A stretch of DNA of 64,000 bases from an uncultured Pelagibacteraceae bacterium (GTDB lineage: Bacteria; Pseudomonadota; Alphaproteobacteria; Pelagibacterales; Pelagibacteraceae): contig CACOLA010000004.1 in NCBI GenBank assembly GCA_902627935.1, positions 1 to 64,000 on the forward strand, given 5' to 3'. A program made the translations under genes and the position numbers. The notes beneath the pieces are model-generated. The model was not told the DNA's origin, searched no databases, and saw only the letters and a list, made by a program, of their open reading frames with translations. Shown here piece after piece: positions 44,244 through 52,832 of this stretch (the stretch's first letter is position 1; every line of letters starts with the position of its first letter).

Positions 44244-45097
44244 TAAATTGCTCCCTTCTTCTCTGTAGGTTCTAAATTATCATAATTCCAAAGTTTTTTA
44301 CCAGCTACAATTTTTTTCATTTTACTTACATCAAAATTTTCACCAATTTCTGCAACTTTAAGTTTTCTCCTCAACCAATCTTGGTCACTTGATGTTAATT
44401 CTGAATCTACTGCATCACTACCATAAGAGCCAATTTTTCCACCTACAAAAATTGTCCCATCATACATTGAGTCACCTAAGTTTATTCCAACATCTCCAAG
44501 TATGATTATTCTACCTCTTTGCATCATAAAACCTGTGAATGCGCCAGCATCTCCTCCAATTATGATTGTTCCACCTTTCATGTCAATACCAGTTCTTGCT
44601 CCAACGCTACCTTTGCAAATTAGGTCTCCACCTCTAATAGCTGCTCCAAAACATGAACCTGCATTTTTTTCAATCACTACTTTTCCAGCCATTAAATTTT
44701 CTGCACATGACCAACCAACTCTCCCATTTATCCTTACTATTGGACCATCACATGAACCCATACCAAAATAACCCAAGCTTCCCTCAAAAATCAAATTTAA
44801 TTTATTTAAAATACCAACACCTAAACTATGTTTTCCTTGAGGATTTTTGATTACTATTGTTCCATAACCCTGGCTCATTAAATTATCTATTTCTTTATTA
44901 GCTTCAGGAGCAGTCATATTTTTTACGTCCAAATCAGTTCTTTTATTAAAATCTACATCATAAGTTCCAAAATAGTAAAAGTTTTCAGCTTCATCTGGGT
45001 TGAAAAATTTTTGTTGAGTTCTACCGGTAAGTACCTCAGTATGCATACCCATAGCTTGTGCTTTAGTTTTTTTAGAGCCAGTTTTTATATTTGCCAT
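44243..45097 (-). CDS. GXGXG-domain glutamate-synthase-like subunit (second MgsB/GlxC-type copy)
   Basis: A 284-residue paralogue of mgsB, about 60 residues longer at the N-terminus (MANIKTGSKKTKAQ then a FNPDEAENFYYFGTYDVD segment). The beta-helix repeats are LIFEGSLGYFGMG, VRINGRVGWSCAE, VVIEKNAGSCFGA and IIIGGDAGAFTGF. It should bridge the amidotransferase and FMN subunits. Its ATG lies 13 bases inside the preceding amidotransferase gene. Confidence 0.85.
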   Translation of the reverse strand: MANIKTGSKKTKAQAMGMHTEVLTGRTQQKFFNPDEAENFYYFGTYDVDFNKRTDLDVKNMTAPEANKEIDNLMSQGYGTIVIKNPQGKHSLGVGILNKLNLIFEGSLGYFGMGSCDGPIVRINGRVGWSCAENLMAGKVVIEKNAGSCFGAAIRGGDLICKGSVGARTGIDMKGGTIIIGGDAGAFTGFMMQRGRIIILGDVGINLGDSMYDGTIFVGGKIGSYGSDAVDSELTSSDQDWLRRKLKVAEIGENFDVSKMKKIVAGKKLWNYDNLEPTEKKGAI

Positions 45098-46029
45098 ACT
45101 TTAACCTCCCCATCAAAAGGATCATAGGTATCAATTTCTTGAGGTAAAACAGATCTAATTGCAATTTCTTCAGATCCCATCGCTACCAAATCATCAGACT
45201 CGTAAAGAACCAATGGTTTCGCTGCCATAGTGTCTTTTGCCATCCCCAAAGAGTCCTTAGTTGCAACAAAATATGTAAATACACCATCAAGACCAGTTAA
45301 AGAATCTTTCATTCCCTCTTTAAGGGTCGCACCTTCTCTCATTTTTTGAGCAATATAAACAGCTATAAGTTCAGAATCACATTCTGACATAAACCTCATC
45401 CCTTTGTTTTCTAGCGCTCTTCTATTGTTCCAATAATTTGTAAGTTGTCCATTATGAACTACAGAAACATCACTAAAAGGATAACCCCAAAAAGGGTGAG
45501 CTGATTTAATATCAACACCTGACTCTGTAGCCATTCTTGCATGACCAATTGCGTGAGTGCCTACTAATTTATCTAGAGAATATCTTTCACAAACAGCTTT
45601 AGCATTTCCTAGATCCTTAATTACTTCTAATGATTTTCCCATTGATAAAATTTCAACACCTGGAATACTCTCAATAGTTTGAGAGAAATTTAAAAGGTCT
45701 TTAACATTGTAATCAATTTCATATCTTAATGAATAGGGAAGCGTTCGCTCCTCTTTTATTATTTTGGCTCCAAGTTCAACCAACGTTTGGTCTACTATTT
45801 TTTTTCTTTCATCATATACAGATACATCTTCCATAACTGAGGAAGATCCTTCTCCAACATTTTCACCAACTTTAAAACGCATTATAAAGTTTTTACCGTC
45901 TGTATCACCATATAAAGCATAACCTGTTGAATCTTCTCCTCTATGTTTTAATGCTTGAAGCATACCTTGAAGTTCACTTCCAACATTTGAAGATTTTCCT
46001 CTATGAATTAAACCGGCTATTCCACACAT
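45085..46029 (-). CDS. class II glutamine amidotransferase (second MgsA/GlxB-type copy)
   Basis: A 314-residue Ntn amidotransferase. The open frame reaches 46125, but Met at 46029 is the functional start because Cys2 of MCGIAGLIH must become N-terminal. Other motifs are KHRGEDSTGYALYG, IGHARMATESGVD, VVHNGQLTNYWNN and CDSELIAVY. It overlaps the GXGXG gene by 13 bases and lies 29 bases after the glutamine-synthetase-like gene. It matches the first-set mgsA product in layout but with distinct sequence. Confidence 0.85.
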   Translation of the reverse strand: MCGIAGLIHRGKSSNVGSELQGMLQALKHRGEDSTGYALYGDTDGKNFIMRFKVGENVGEGSSSVMEDVSVYDERKKIVDQTLVELGAKIIKEERTLPYSLRYEIDYNVKDLLNFSQTIESIPGVEILSMGKSLEVIKDLGNAKAVCERYSLDKLVGTHAIGHARMATESGVDIKSAHPFWGYPFSDVSVVHNGQLTNYWNNRRALENKGMRFMSECDSELIAVYIAQKMREGATLKEGMKDSLTGLDGVFTYFVATKDSLGMAKDTMAAKPLVLYESDDLVAMGSEEIAIRSVLPQEIDTYDPFDGEVKVWQI

Positions 46030-46058
46030 AAACTTTACCCTTTCTTCAATTTTGCGAC

Positions 46059-47528
46059 CTATGGTAAACAATCTAGATAAGTATCTAGATCCCATTGAGT
46101 TGTTGCTCCCAAAAATTTCTCCCATTCATCATTTTTGTACCAATGAAATATTTTATACATTTCATCTGGCATCGCTGATTGAACTACATTATCCTCAGAC
46201 AATCTTTCAAGCGCCTCACCTAAACTTAAAGGTAATTTTTTAACATCTTTACCTGCTTTTTGAGCCTCATATATATTTCTAGACTCTGGTTTACCTGGAT
46301 CAATTTTATTTGTTAAGCCATCGTCCATTGTTTTAAGTAAAGCTGCACCCATTAAATATGGATTATGCATAGAATCAACTGATCTATATTCAAATCTACC
46401 AGGCGCTGAAACTCTTAATCCACAAGTTCTGTTCTGATATCCCCAGTCTGCATAAACTGGCGCCCAAAAACCTTGATCCCAAAGTCTTCTATAAGAATTA
46501 ACTGTCGATGATCCAATAGCCGTTAAAGCTGGCAAGTGTTTCATAATACCACCAATTGACATTAATCCTACTTTTCCTGGAAGCTGCATATCCTTTGTAT
46601 CAGGCATAAAAGTGTTTGTTCCACCCTGAACGTAAGTAAACACCTCTTCTACTCCTGGTAATGTTTTGTGTCCTAATTTGTTGACTACATCCTTTCCACC
46701 TTTCCATAAAGATAGGTTAGTGTGACAACCACTTGCAGAAACTCCCATAAATGGTTTAGTCATAAAACAAGCTATCAAGCCATGTTCTCTTGCTACTTGA
46801 GCACAGATTTGTCTATAAGTGGAAAGTCTGTCAGCATTTCTTAGCACATCATCAAACATCCAGTTTAATTCTAATTGACCTGGTGCATCTTCATGATCAC
46901 CCTGGATCATATCAAGACCCATAGCGTTTGCATATTCTATAACTTTCATGAAAACGGGTCTTAGTGATTCAAACTGATCGATGTGATAACAGAAAGGTTT
47001 TGAAAATCCTTTTCCTGTTGGTGTACCATCTTCATTTTTAGTTAACCACATCATTTCAGGTTCAGTACCAACTCTCATTTGGTAACCATGTTTTTTCTTA
47101 AATTCTTCTGCGATAATTCTTAGGTTTCCTCTACAATCAGAAGTTAAATGACCACCTGGATTTTCTCTTTCTTCCCTATTTCTAAAACAAGTGCAAAAAA
47201 CTCTTCCAACTCTCTTGTCCCAAGGTAATTGAACAAAGGTCTCTGGATCAGGTATACCAACTAATTCTTTAGCTTCTGGACCATAACCAATGTAATTATT
47301 GTGACGATCTAAAAATAAGTTCGCAGTTGCCCCATAAACAAGTTGAAATCCTTTTTCAGCAGTTCTCTCCCAGTGATCTGCTGGAATACCTTTTCCAACT
47401 ACTCTTCCTGTTACCGAGATAAATTGAAAATAAATATAAGTTATTCCTAATTCATTAATTTTATCTCGAACTTTTTTTACTAATTTTGCTCTTCCTGGTT
47501 GGTTAACATGTTTTTCTAGATCAGTCAT
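46059..47528 (-). CDS. glutamine-synthetase-family ligase (divergent GlnT-like)
   Basis: A 489-residue GS-fold enzyme clearly different from the gmaS product. Core motifs are GDHEDAPGQLELNW (210-223), ASGCHTNLSLW, TVNSYRRLWDQGFWAP and GRFEYRSVDSMHNPYL. Relative to GmaS it has a Pro-Leu in place of Asn...Phe in the DHED motif and an extra N-terminal 20 residues. The ATG has a GGGGA ribosome site. It heads the second GS/GOGAT-like operon. Likely reaction: ATP-dependent amide formation on glutamate with ammonia or an amine, the amine not being predictable from sequence. Confidence 0.82.
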   Translation of the reverse strand: MTDLEKHVNQPGRAKLVKKVRDKINELGITYIYFQFISVTGRVVGKGIPADHWERTAEKGFQLVYGATANLFLDRHNNYIGYGPEAKELVGIPDPETFVQLPWDKRVGRVFCTCFRNREERENPGGHLTSDCRGNLRIIAEEFKKKHGYQMRVGTEPEMMWLTKNEDGTPTGKGFSKPFCYHIDQFESLRPVFMKVIEYANAMGLDMIQGDHEDAPGQLELNWMFDDVLRNADRLSTYRQICAQVAREHGLIACFMTKPFMGVSASGCHTNLSLWKGGKDVVNKLGHKTLPGVEEVFTYVQGGTNTFMPDTKDMQLPGKVGLMSIGGIMKHLPALTAIGSSTVNSYRRLWDQGFWAPVYADWGYQNRTCGLRVSAPGRFEYRSVDSMHNPYLMGAALLKTMDDGLTNKIDPGKPESRNIYEAQKAGKDVKKLPLSLGEALERLSEDNVVQSAMPDEMYKIFHWYKNDEWEKFLGATTQWDLDTYLDCLP

Positions 47529-47598
47529 AATCCCCTTTGTTAAGAATTTTTAGTACAAAAAGGTAACTGAAAAAAAAACGTCTGTCTACTTAGATCAA

Positions 47599-48924
47599 CT
47601 AGCTCCAAGGAAACGGACTGTTCGAAGTAGGGTGTAGTTCACCCTTCTCGTATCGGTTGAATCTAAATGGTTTCAACAAGTCACTTTCTTGTCCTAAAAT
47701 CTCTTTCGCTACCAGTTCACCAACACCAATCATTTTATAACCATGATTAGCATCAGCAATCATATAAACATTTTCTAAAAATCTATCAAATATTGGAAAC
47801 GAGTCAGGCGTCATACATCCAAGACCACCAGATGGACCTTTTCTGTAAAGATCAGACTTTCCTTCAAATCTTTTTTGGCAGTGTGCAAGTGCAGAACACC
47901 ACATATCATTAAAAGCTTCAGTAGTCTGATATTCTGGCGATTCAACTCCATAAGGATCTACATTCACTTGATCAAAATGTTTGTCTACAATGTAAGGTGA
48001 CGTACCACCTTGAACACCTAATCCATCAATATCAGGTTTATAATAGATGCCCCAAATTTTATCAGTGATTAATTTTTTTGTTCTGTCAGAATATAAGGGA
48101 GCAGTGGAGTCAACATGAATTACTGGTGGTGCTTCACCGTTGTTCATTTTTAAAAAATCTGGATCAACACCAATTACACCTTCTTGTAACATCCAATATG
48201 TCCACATATCAGTTGTATGCATTTTTCCATCTTTACCTTTGATGTTTGCAGTTTTAGGAAGTTCAAGCATGTTCCAAAAATCTCTAGCCCATGGTCCAGC
48301 ACCTATGACTACTTGTTCACAATCGATTGTACCTTGGTTTGTTTCAACTCCAGTAACTGCTTTACTATTGCTACCTCTTTTAAACCCATTTACTTTTACA
48401 CCTTTGATAACTTGTACGCCATTAGTTGTAGATTTTTTTTCCAATGCTTTAATTGAGTCTTTATTAAATGCATAACCACCTTTTTTTTCATGAAGAACAG
48501 AAGTGATTCCTTGAGCTTGCCAGTCATCAAACATGCCCTTCATATAATTCATACAATCTTTCTCACCCTCAATAAACTCAGAGTCATAGCCAATAGCTTT
48601 TTGTTGTTCATATATTGTTGCAACATCTTCATGCATTACTTCAGGTGATATTTGCAAATAACCAACTGCATTATATTTGAATGCTTTAGGATCACTTTCC
48701 CAAACTGAAACTGAATGAGCCATTAGCTCTCTCATTGCGGGTTGAAAATAATTATTTCTAATTACCCCACAGGCAATTCCACTTGCACCAGCAGCAGTAT
48801 CTTTTTTTTCTAATACAACAATATCTCCAGGATTTTTATAAGTTTCTGATAATTTCCAAGCAGTACTAAGACCGTGGATTCCACCACCAATTATTACTAC
48901 TTTTGCTTTTGTCGGTAATGACAT
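47599..48924 (-). CDS. FAD-dependent oxidoreductase of the DAO / sarcosine-oxidase-like family
   Basis: A 441-residue flavoprotein. The N-terminal dinucleotide motif is VVIIGGGIHGLSTAWKL (10-26), then EKKDTAAGASGIACG with the FAD ribose contact, a central VVIGAGPWARDFW and a C-terminal GGLGCMTPDSFPIFDR plus GHGYK-like ANHGYKMIGVGEL. The family oxidises secondary and tertiary amines (sarcosine, dimethylglycine, N-methyl amino acids). It is 70 bases upstream of the GS-like gene on the same strand. A role in amine demethylation is plausible but unproven. Confidence 0.82.
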   Translation of the reverse strand: MSLPTKAKVVIIGGGIHGLSTAWKLSETYKNPGDIVVLEKKDTAAGASGIACGVIRNNYFQPAMRELMAHSVSVWESDPKAFKYNAVGYLQISPEVMHEDVATIYEQQKAIGYDSEFIEGEKDCMNYMKGMFDDWQAQGITSVLHEKKGGYAFNKDSIKALEKKSTTNGVQVIKGVKVNGFKRGSNSKAVTGVETNQGTIDCEQVVIGAGPWARDFWNMLELPKTANIKGKDGKMHTTDMWTYWMLQEGVIGVDPDFLKMNNGEAPPVIHVDSTAPLYSDRTKKLITDKIWGIYYKPDIDGLGVQGGTSPYIVDKHFDQVNVDPYGVESPEYQTTEAFNDMWCSALAHCQKRFEGKSDLYRKGPSGGLGCMTPDSFPIFDRFLENVYMIADANHGYKMIGVGELVAKEILGQESDLLKPFRFNRYEKGELHPTSNSPFPWS

Positions 48925-48957
48925 ATTAAGAACTTTATTTTTCGTGCAACTTAAATA

Positions 48958-48986
48958 TATAATTTTTTATATATATAAAAATTATA
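48958..48986. promoter_or_regulatory. AT-only imperfect palindrome upstream of the FAD oxidoreductase gene
   Basis: The 81-base gap between marR-like and oxidoreductase genes holds a 29-base, nearly symmetric A/T stretch, TATAATTTTTT...AAAAATTATA, centred on ATATATAT. It could be an operator for the adjacent MarR-like regulator or a weak terminator for its gene. Such repeats are common by chance in DNA this AT-rich. Confidence 0.25.
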
Positions 48987-49005
48987 AGTAAAAAATTATA
49001 TAACT

Positions 49006-49356
49006 TTAAAAACTTAGATTTTTAAGTGTTTCAAGATATTGATTGAATTCTGTAATGAAAGACTGACTTGGTTTAATGTGTTTTTTTCTTTGGTCGCCTG
49101 ATGTTTTCTCGAGAAAAAAGAACCCCTTCTCACAAGCTTCATTTATCATTAAAGCTGATTTTGGCCGAGAAGTTTTAAATAATTTTGTTTTTAATTCCTC
49201 TACTGTTAAATTTTCCTCATACTTGAAGGCATGCATAACTAGAAGCATCATGTGATAATGAGAGGGTGATTTCCTAAAAAAATAATTGCTAGACATGTGA
49301 GAGAGCTTCATTTGATCTTCCCAAAACTCTAATAAATCTTTTGTAGTTTTAGCCAT
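49006..49356 (-). CDS. MarR-like winged-helix regulator
   Basis: A 116-residue protein with winged-helix layout: the recognition helix region TVEELKTKLFKTSRPKSALMINEACEKG is followed by a wing FFFLEKTSGDQRKKHIKPS, resembling the DxR(R/K) turn of MarR proteins. It is shorter than typical MarR (about 140), so flanking dimerisation helices are reduced. Its ATG shares one base with the tdm stop. It may respond to a methylamine or one-carbon signal and control tdm and the downstream genes. Confidence 0.65.
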   Translation of the reverse strand: MAKTTKDLLEFWEDQMKLSHMSSNYFFRKSPSHYHMMLLVMHAFKYEENLTVEELKTKLFKTSRPKSALMINEACEKGFFFLEKTSGDQRKKHIKPSQSFITEFNQYLETLKNLSF

Positions 49357-51695
49357 TATGATCTGACACGAGTTTTTTGAGGGTCGTAATGAGGAAAGCC
49401 AACTATTTTAGCTGGAATTCTTTTTTGATGGCCATCAATTTTTCCAATTTCAACATCAGTGCCTATTTCTGAATGACCAACATCTATTCTACATAAAGCA
49501 ATGTTTTTCCCTAAAGTAGGTGATAAGCAGGCACTTGTTACAATACCAATTTGCGCTCTTCCTATATGAACGCAATCTCCATGATTAGCTTTTTCTTTTC
49601 CAATTAGTTCAAGACCGACTAATTTTTTTTGGGGATTCTCTTTTCTTTTTATTAAATTTTCTTTGCCAATAAAGTCATCAGTTTTTGTTTTAAGTGGTAC
49701 CGCAAAACCAATACCGGCCTCAAAAGGATCTTGCTGTCCATCAAATTCATTACCAAATAAAACTAAACCAGCCTCAATTCTTAATAAATCTAGTGCGCCA
49801 AATCCCGCTGGTATTAAACCATTATTTTTACCTGCTTCCATTACTTTGTCCCAAACTTTAGGAGCATGATCAGGGTGACACCAAACTTCAAATCCAAGTT
49901 CACCTGTGTAACCTGTTCTTGATACAATTAAAGGTATTCCATTTAATTCTTCTAATCTACAAATAGTAAATCTGAACCATTGTAGTTCAGAAATAGTTGG
50001 TTGGGTTGGTGGCGTAAAAATTATTTTTTCTAGAATTTTTCTGCTGTTAGGACCTTGCACAGAAATATTATTAATTTGATCAGTTGAGTTTTTAATAATG
50101 ACTTTAAATTTTTTCTTTTTTGCTTGTTCTTTGAGCCATTCACCAGCATATTCATCTCCACAAACCCATCTAAAACCTGTTTCACTTAGTTTTAAAAGCG
50201 TACCGTCATCAAACATAGTTCCATTTTCGTAACACATCGCTGAGTAAACAATTTGTCCTACAGAAAGTTTTTTAATATTTCTGGTTAGCGTATAATTCAT
50301 CAATTCTTCAGCATCAGGACCTAAAATTTCGAACTTTCTTAGAGAAGATAAATCAATTACAACAGCTTTTTCTCTGCATGCTGTATATTCATTTATCACA
50401 CCATGTTTTGTATAATCATTTGGCAACCAAAAACCTCTAGCATCAACAAAGTTTCTTGTTAACTTTGAAGTTCTTTCATAGAAGCCAGTATTTCTTGTGA
50501 GTTTTTTTTCAGAGTCTGTTTTCATTCTAAAAGCAAATGATTTCGTAAATTCTTTTTTTTTGTCATAAGTTCTAACAAATATATCTGTTGGATTCCATCC
50601 ATTACAACTATCGATATCACTTGGACAAGCAGTGGTGCCGCAAGTTAGATCTTTTAATGCTCTAAAAATCACATAATCACCAGGTCTTGCAAAAGATTCA
50701 TCAGATAAAACTGAATTTTGTCCTCCAGCAGATGTATTAAAAAATAAATTGATTGCATGCCAACCTTTTTTCTTTTGAACTCCAAATTTTTCCATAGCTT
50801 CATTTAAATTATCTGAACAATTCACATGACCAAAATATCCTGCGTCCTCATAATACTTTGAAGTGCAAGCAAGATTAAATGTATCATGTATGCCTACAGT
50901 ATCTCTCACAACCTCTACCAAAGGTTCATGATCAACATCGTAAAATTTTGAAAATAATCCAGGACCTGGAAAAGTATGACCCATAAATGTTCTAGTAGTT
51001 TGCCAATCAAGTCCGTTTTCTCTCCCTTTATCTAATTTGGATGTATCGTAAGCTACAAAATCTGAACATTGTCTTCCTGTTGGAGTGATTATTTGAATAT
51101 AATCTCCCTCTTTAACTTGGTAACCAATTGACGTGGTTCTTGCTATATTTCTTTCCTCCTTGGGATCATAAACAGGATCAGGAATAACAGAGAATTCCTT
51201 TTCTTTTTTAATTTCTGATCTTGTGACCATTATTGTAAGTTCTGTTGAAGGATTTTGCTCATGAACCATCATTGAATTTCCTGGGGCTGCAAAGATACAA
51301 TAGCATTTGTCTTTAGACTTTATTTTAAAGATTTCGCCTGCTTTAGTATCTTTATCAAAAATTACTGATGATTTAGATTTCTCTATATTTAAGTTTCTTT
51401 TTTTTAATTGAAGCAAAGCCTGTAAAGATGTCTCATCTTTCTTTAGAAGAATTTTTTTTATTTCTGAATTATCTTTAATCTCTTTTAAGTTTAAAATTGC
51501 TAATTCTGATTTACCATCTTTATTAAATACTGAAATTTCACAAATTTGATTACCCTCATTATTGATGATTTCTATTTCATCATCAGGAAAAATTTGAATT
51601 CCAGTAAGACCACCTCCCTCAACTACATATCTTTCAACTCCAGGTGGTAAGGTGTTTAGACCTGGTTCATTAATATCTAATGTGGTTAATGCCAT
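49356..51695 (-). CDS. tdm: trimethylamine N-oxide demethylase (DUF1989 + GcvT fusion)
   Basis: Converts TMAO to dimethylamine and formaldehyde, with the C1 unit passed to tetrahydrofolate. The 779-residue protein has an N-terminal domain (1-170), a DUF1989 metal domain (about 180-390) and a C-terminal GcvT-like THF domain (about 410-779, ending QKRIPAKIVGFPHYDPQKTR). Cys277, Cys293 and Cys357 have the same spacing (16 and 64 residues) as the zinc-binding Cys263, Cys279 and Cys343 reported for Methylocella silvestris Tdm, as I recall them. The neighbouring Tmo transporter and Tmm genes strongly support the call. It is divergent from tmoX. Confidence 0.9.
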   Translation of the reverse strand: MALTTLDINEPGLNTLPPGVERYVVEGGGLTGIQIFPDDEIEIINNEGNQICEISVFNKDGKSELAILNLKEIKDNSEIKKILLKKDETSLQALLQLKKRNLNIEKSKSSVIFDKDTKAGEIFKIKSKDKCYCIFAAPGNSMMVHEQNPSTELTIMVTRSEIKKEKEFSVIPDPVYDPKEERNIARTTSIGYQVKEGDYIQIITPTGRQCSDFVAYDTSKLDKGRENGLDWQTTRTFMGHTFPGPGLFSKFYDVDHEPLVEVVRDTVGIHDTFNLACTSKYYEDAGYFGHVNCSDNLNEAMEKFGVQKKKGWHAINLFFNTSAGGQNSVLSDESFARPGDYVIFRALKDLTCGTTACPSDIDSCNGWNPTDIFVRTYDKKKEFTKSFAFRMKTDSEKKLTRNTGFYERTSKLTRNFVDARGFWLPNDYTKHGVINEYTACREKAVVIDLSSLRKFEILGPDAEELMNYTLTRNIKKLSVGQIVYSAMCYENGTMFDDGTLLKLSETGFRWVCGDEYAGEWLKEQAKKKKFKVIIKNSTDQINNISVQGPNSRKILEKIIFTPPTQPTISELQWFRFTICRLEELNGIPLIVSRTGYTGELGFEVWCHPDHAPKVWDKVMEAGKNNGLIPAGFGALDLLRIEAGLVLFGNEFDGQQDPFEAGIGFAVPLKTKTDDFIGKENLIKRKENPQKKLVGLELIGKEKANHGDCVHIGRAQIGIVTSACLSPTLGKNIALCRIDVGHSEIGTDVEIGKIDGHQKRIPAKIVGFPHYDPQKTRVRS

Positions 51696-51735
51696 TTTTA
51701 AAAATTTATGTTTATAATATATAAATATCTATCTG

Positions 51736-51764
51736 TTGACTATCCTATAAGTTAAGCAGATACT
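51736..51764 (+). promoter_or_regulatory. sigma-70 promoter of tmoX
   Basis: TTGACT (51736-51741) and GATACT (51759-51764) are spaced by 17 bases, 29 bases upstream of the tmoX ATG, in the 98-base gap between divergent tdm and tmoX. The -35 hexamer is identical to that of the binding-protein promoter at 15.5 kb. An AGGAGG ribosome site follows at 51784-51789. Confidence 0.6.
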
Positions 51765-51793
51765 GTGGACATCAAATAGTACTAGGAGGAAAA

Positions 51794-52762
51794 ATGAAAA
51801 ACAAATTACCGTTATTAATCGGTGCAATTGTTGTAATTGCGGGTTTAGTTTTCTTCATGGGTGGAGGAGACAAAACAGCAAAAAAATCAGGCGATAGTAG
51901 CCAACCAATAGTTATTCCAACACATAACTGGTCAAGCCAAATTGTAATGGCTTATGTTATAGGTGGAATTTTTGAAAGTATGGGAAACAACGTGAGTTAT
52001 GTTAATGCTGACTCACAAGCTGTTTACGAATCAATTAGAATTGGAGATGTAACTATTTCTCACGAAGTATGGGAGTCTGCATTCGGTAAATCTTTCACAA
52101 CTGCTTTAGATAAAGGTGGTTTATTAGATTGGGGTGATCACGAGGCAAGAACCCTTGAGGACATGGGTTATCCTAATTGGGTTACTGATAAAGGGTTGTG
52201 CCCAGGTCTACCAGACTGGACAGCTTTAAAAAATCCAGAGTGCGCTAAAAACTTTGTAACACCTGACTCAGGCGGAAAAGGACGTATGTTAGAAGGTCCA
52301 CAAACTTGGCACGGTGACTTAATTCCTCAAAGAGTAGATGCTCTAGGATTAGGCGATCTTTGGATGGTCAAATTTGCTGGAAGTGCGGACGCACTTTGGG
52401 CTGAATTAGCAGCAGCAGAGAAAGAAGGAAGAGGAACTATTATTTTTAACTGGACGCCAAACTTTACAGATGGTGCTGGTTTTACATTTATAGACTTTCC
52501 ACCTTACACAGCAGGTTGCAGACCAGAAGATGGTGGAGATGGTAAATGTGGTTCTCCAGATGGGTATTTAAAGAAAGCAGTTCACGAAGACTTTCCAAAA
52601 ACTCATCCAGCCGCAGCCGCAGCTTTCAAAAAGATGTCATTCACTACAAGTCATATTGGAGCAATGGCAGCTTTAGTTGATATTGATAAAATGACACATG
52701 AAGATGCTGCCAAAAAATGGTTAGCTGATAATGAGTCAGTTTGGAAACCATTTACTAAGTAA
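51794..52762 (+). CDS. tmoX: TMAO-binding periplasmic protein (ProX/OpuAC family)
   Basis: A 322-residue solute-binding protein of the glycine-betaine (OpuAC) family. It has an N-terminal hydrophobic segment (about 5-25) that may be a signal or an anchor, and a Trp-rich set of ligand-site candidates: HNWSSQIV, VWESAF, PNWVTD, PQTWHG and FNWTPNF, as expected for a box of aromatic residues holding a trimethylammonium head. Adjacent ATPase and permease genes and tdm make TMAO the likely ligand; betaine or choline are the alternatives. AGGAGG and a consensus promoter predict high expression, and codons are GC-richer than the neighbours. Confidence 0.85.
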   Translation: MKNKLPLLIGAIVVIAGLVFFMGGGDKTAKKSGDSSQPIVIPTHNWSSQIVMAYVIGGIFESMGNNVSYVNADSQAVYESIRIGDVTISHEVWESAFGKSFTTALDKGGLLDWGDHEARTLEDMGYPNWVTDKGLCPGLPDWTALKNPECAKNFVTPDSGGKGRMLEGPQTWHGDLIPQRVDALGLGDLWMVKFAGSADALWAELAAAEKEGRGTIIFNWTPNFTDGAGFTFIDFPPYTAGCRPEDGGDGKCGSPDGYLKKAVHEDFPKTHPAAAAAFKKMSFTTSHIGAMAALVDIDKMTHEDAAKKWLADNESVWKPFTK

Positions 52763-52790
52763 GGTAAATTACAATTAAATTTATAAATCT

Positions 52791-52820
52791 CCCCCAACAA
52801 TGTTGGGGGGGATTTTTTTT
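52791..52820 (+). terminator. intrinsic terminator after tmoX
   Basis: CCCCCAA (52791-52797) pairs with TTGGGGG (52803-52809) around a 5-base loop, followed by a run of eight Ts (52813-52820). Located 28 bases after the tmoX stop and 12 bases before the next start codon (52833), it should limit transcription into the following genes. Confidence 0.85.
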
Positions 52821-52832
52821 AATTCAGATTTC

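Noticed and set aside
44502-44850. Plus-strand frames of 89 and 65 codons within the GXGXG subunit gene
   Set aside because: Repeated glycine codons on the minus strand create Pro/Ser-rich antisense frames; there is no independent support.
46030-46125. N-terminal extension of the second amidotransferase to 46125
   Set aside because: Ntn amidotransferases need Cys2 exposed; Met-Cys at 46029 is the functional start, and the extension overlaps the GS-like gene.
51696-51793. Glycine or SAM riboswitch upstream of tdm or tmoX
   Set aside because: The 98-base gap has no room or paired elements for the known aptamers, and it is well explained by a sigma-70 promoter and ribosome site.
52800-52832. 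Translation start at 52800 for the gene after tmoX
   Set aside because: That ATG lies in the loop of the terminator, and the added residues would spoil the signal peptide that begins naturally at 52833.
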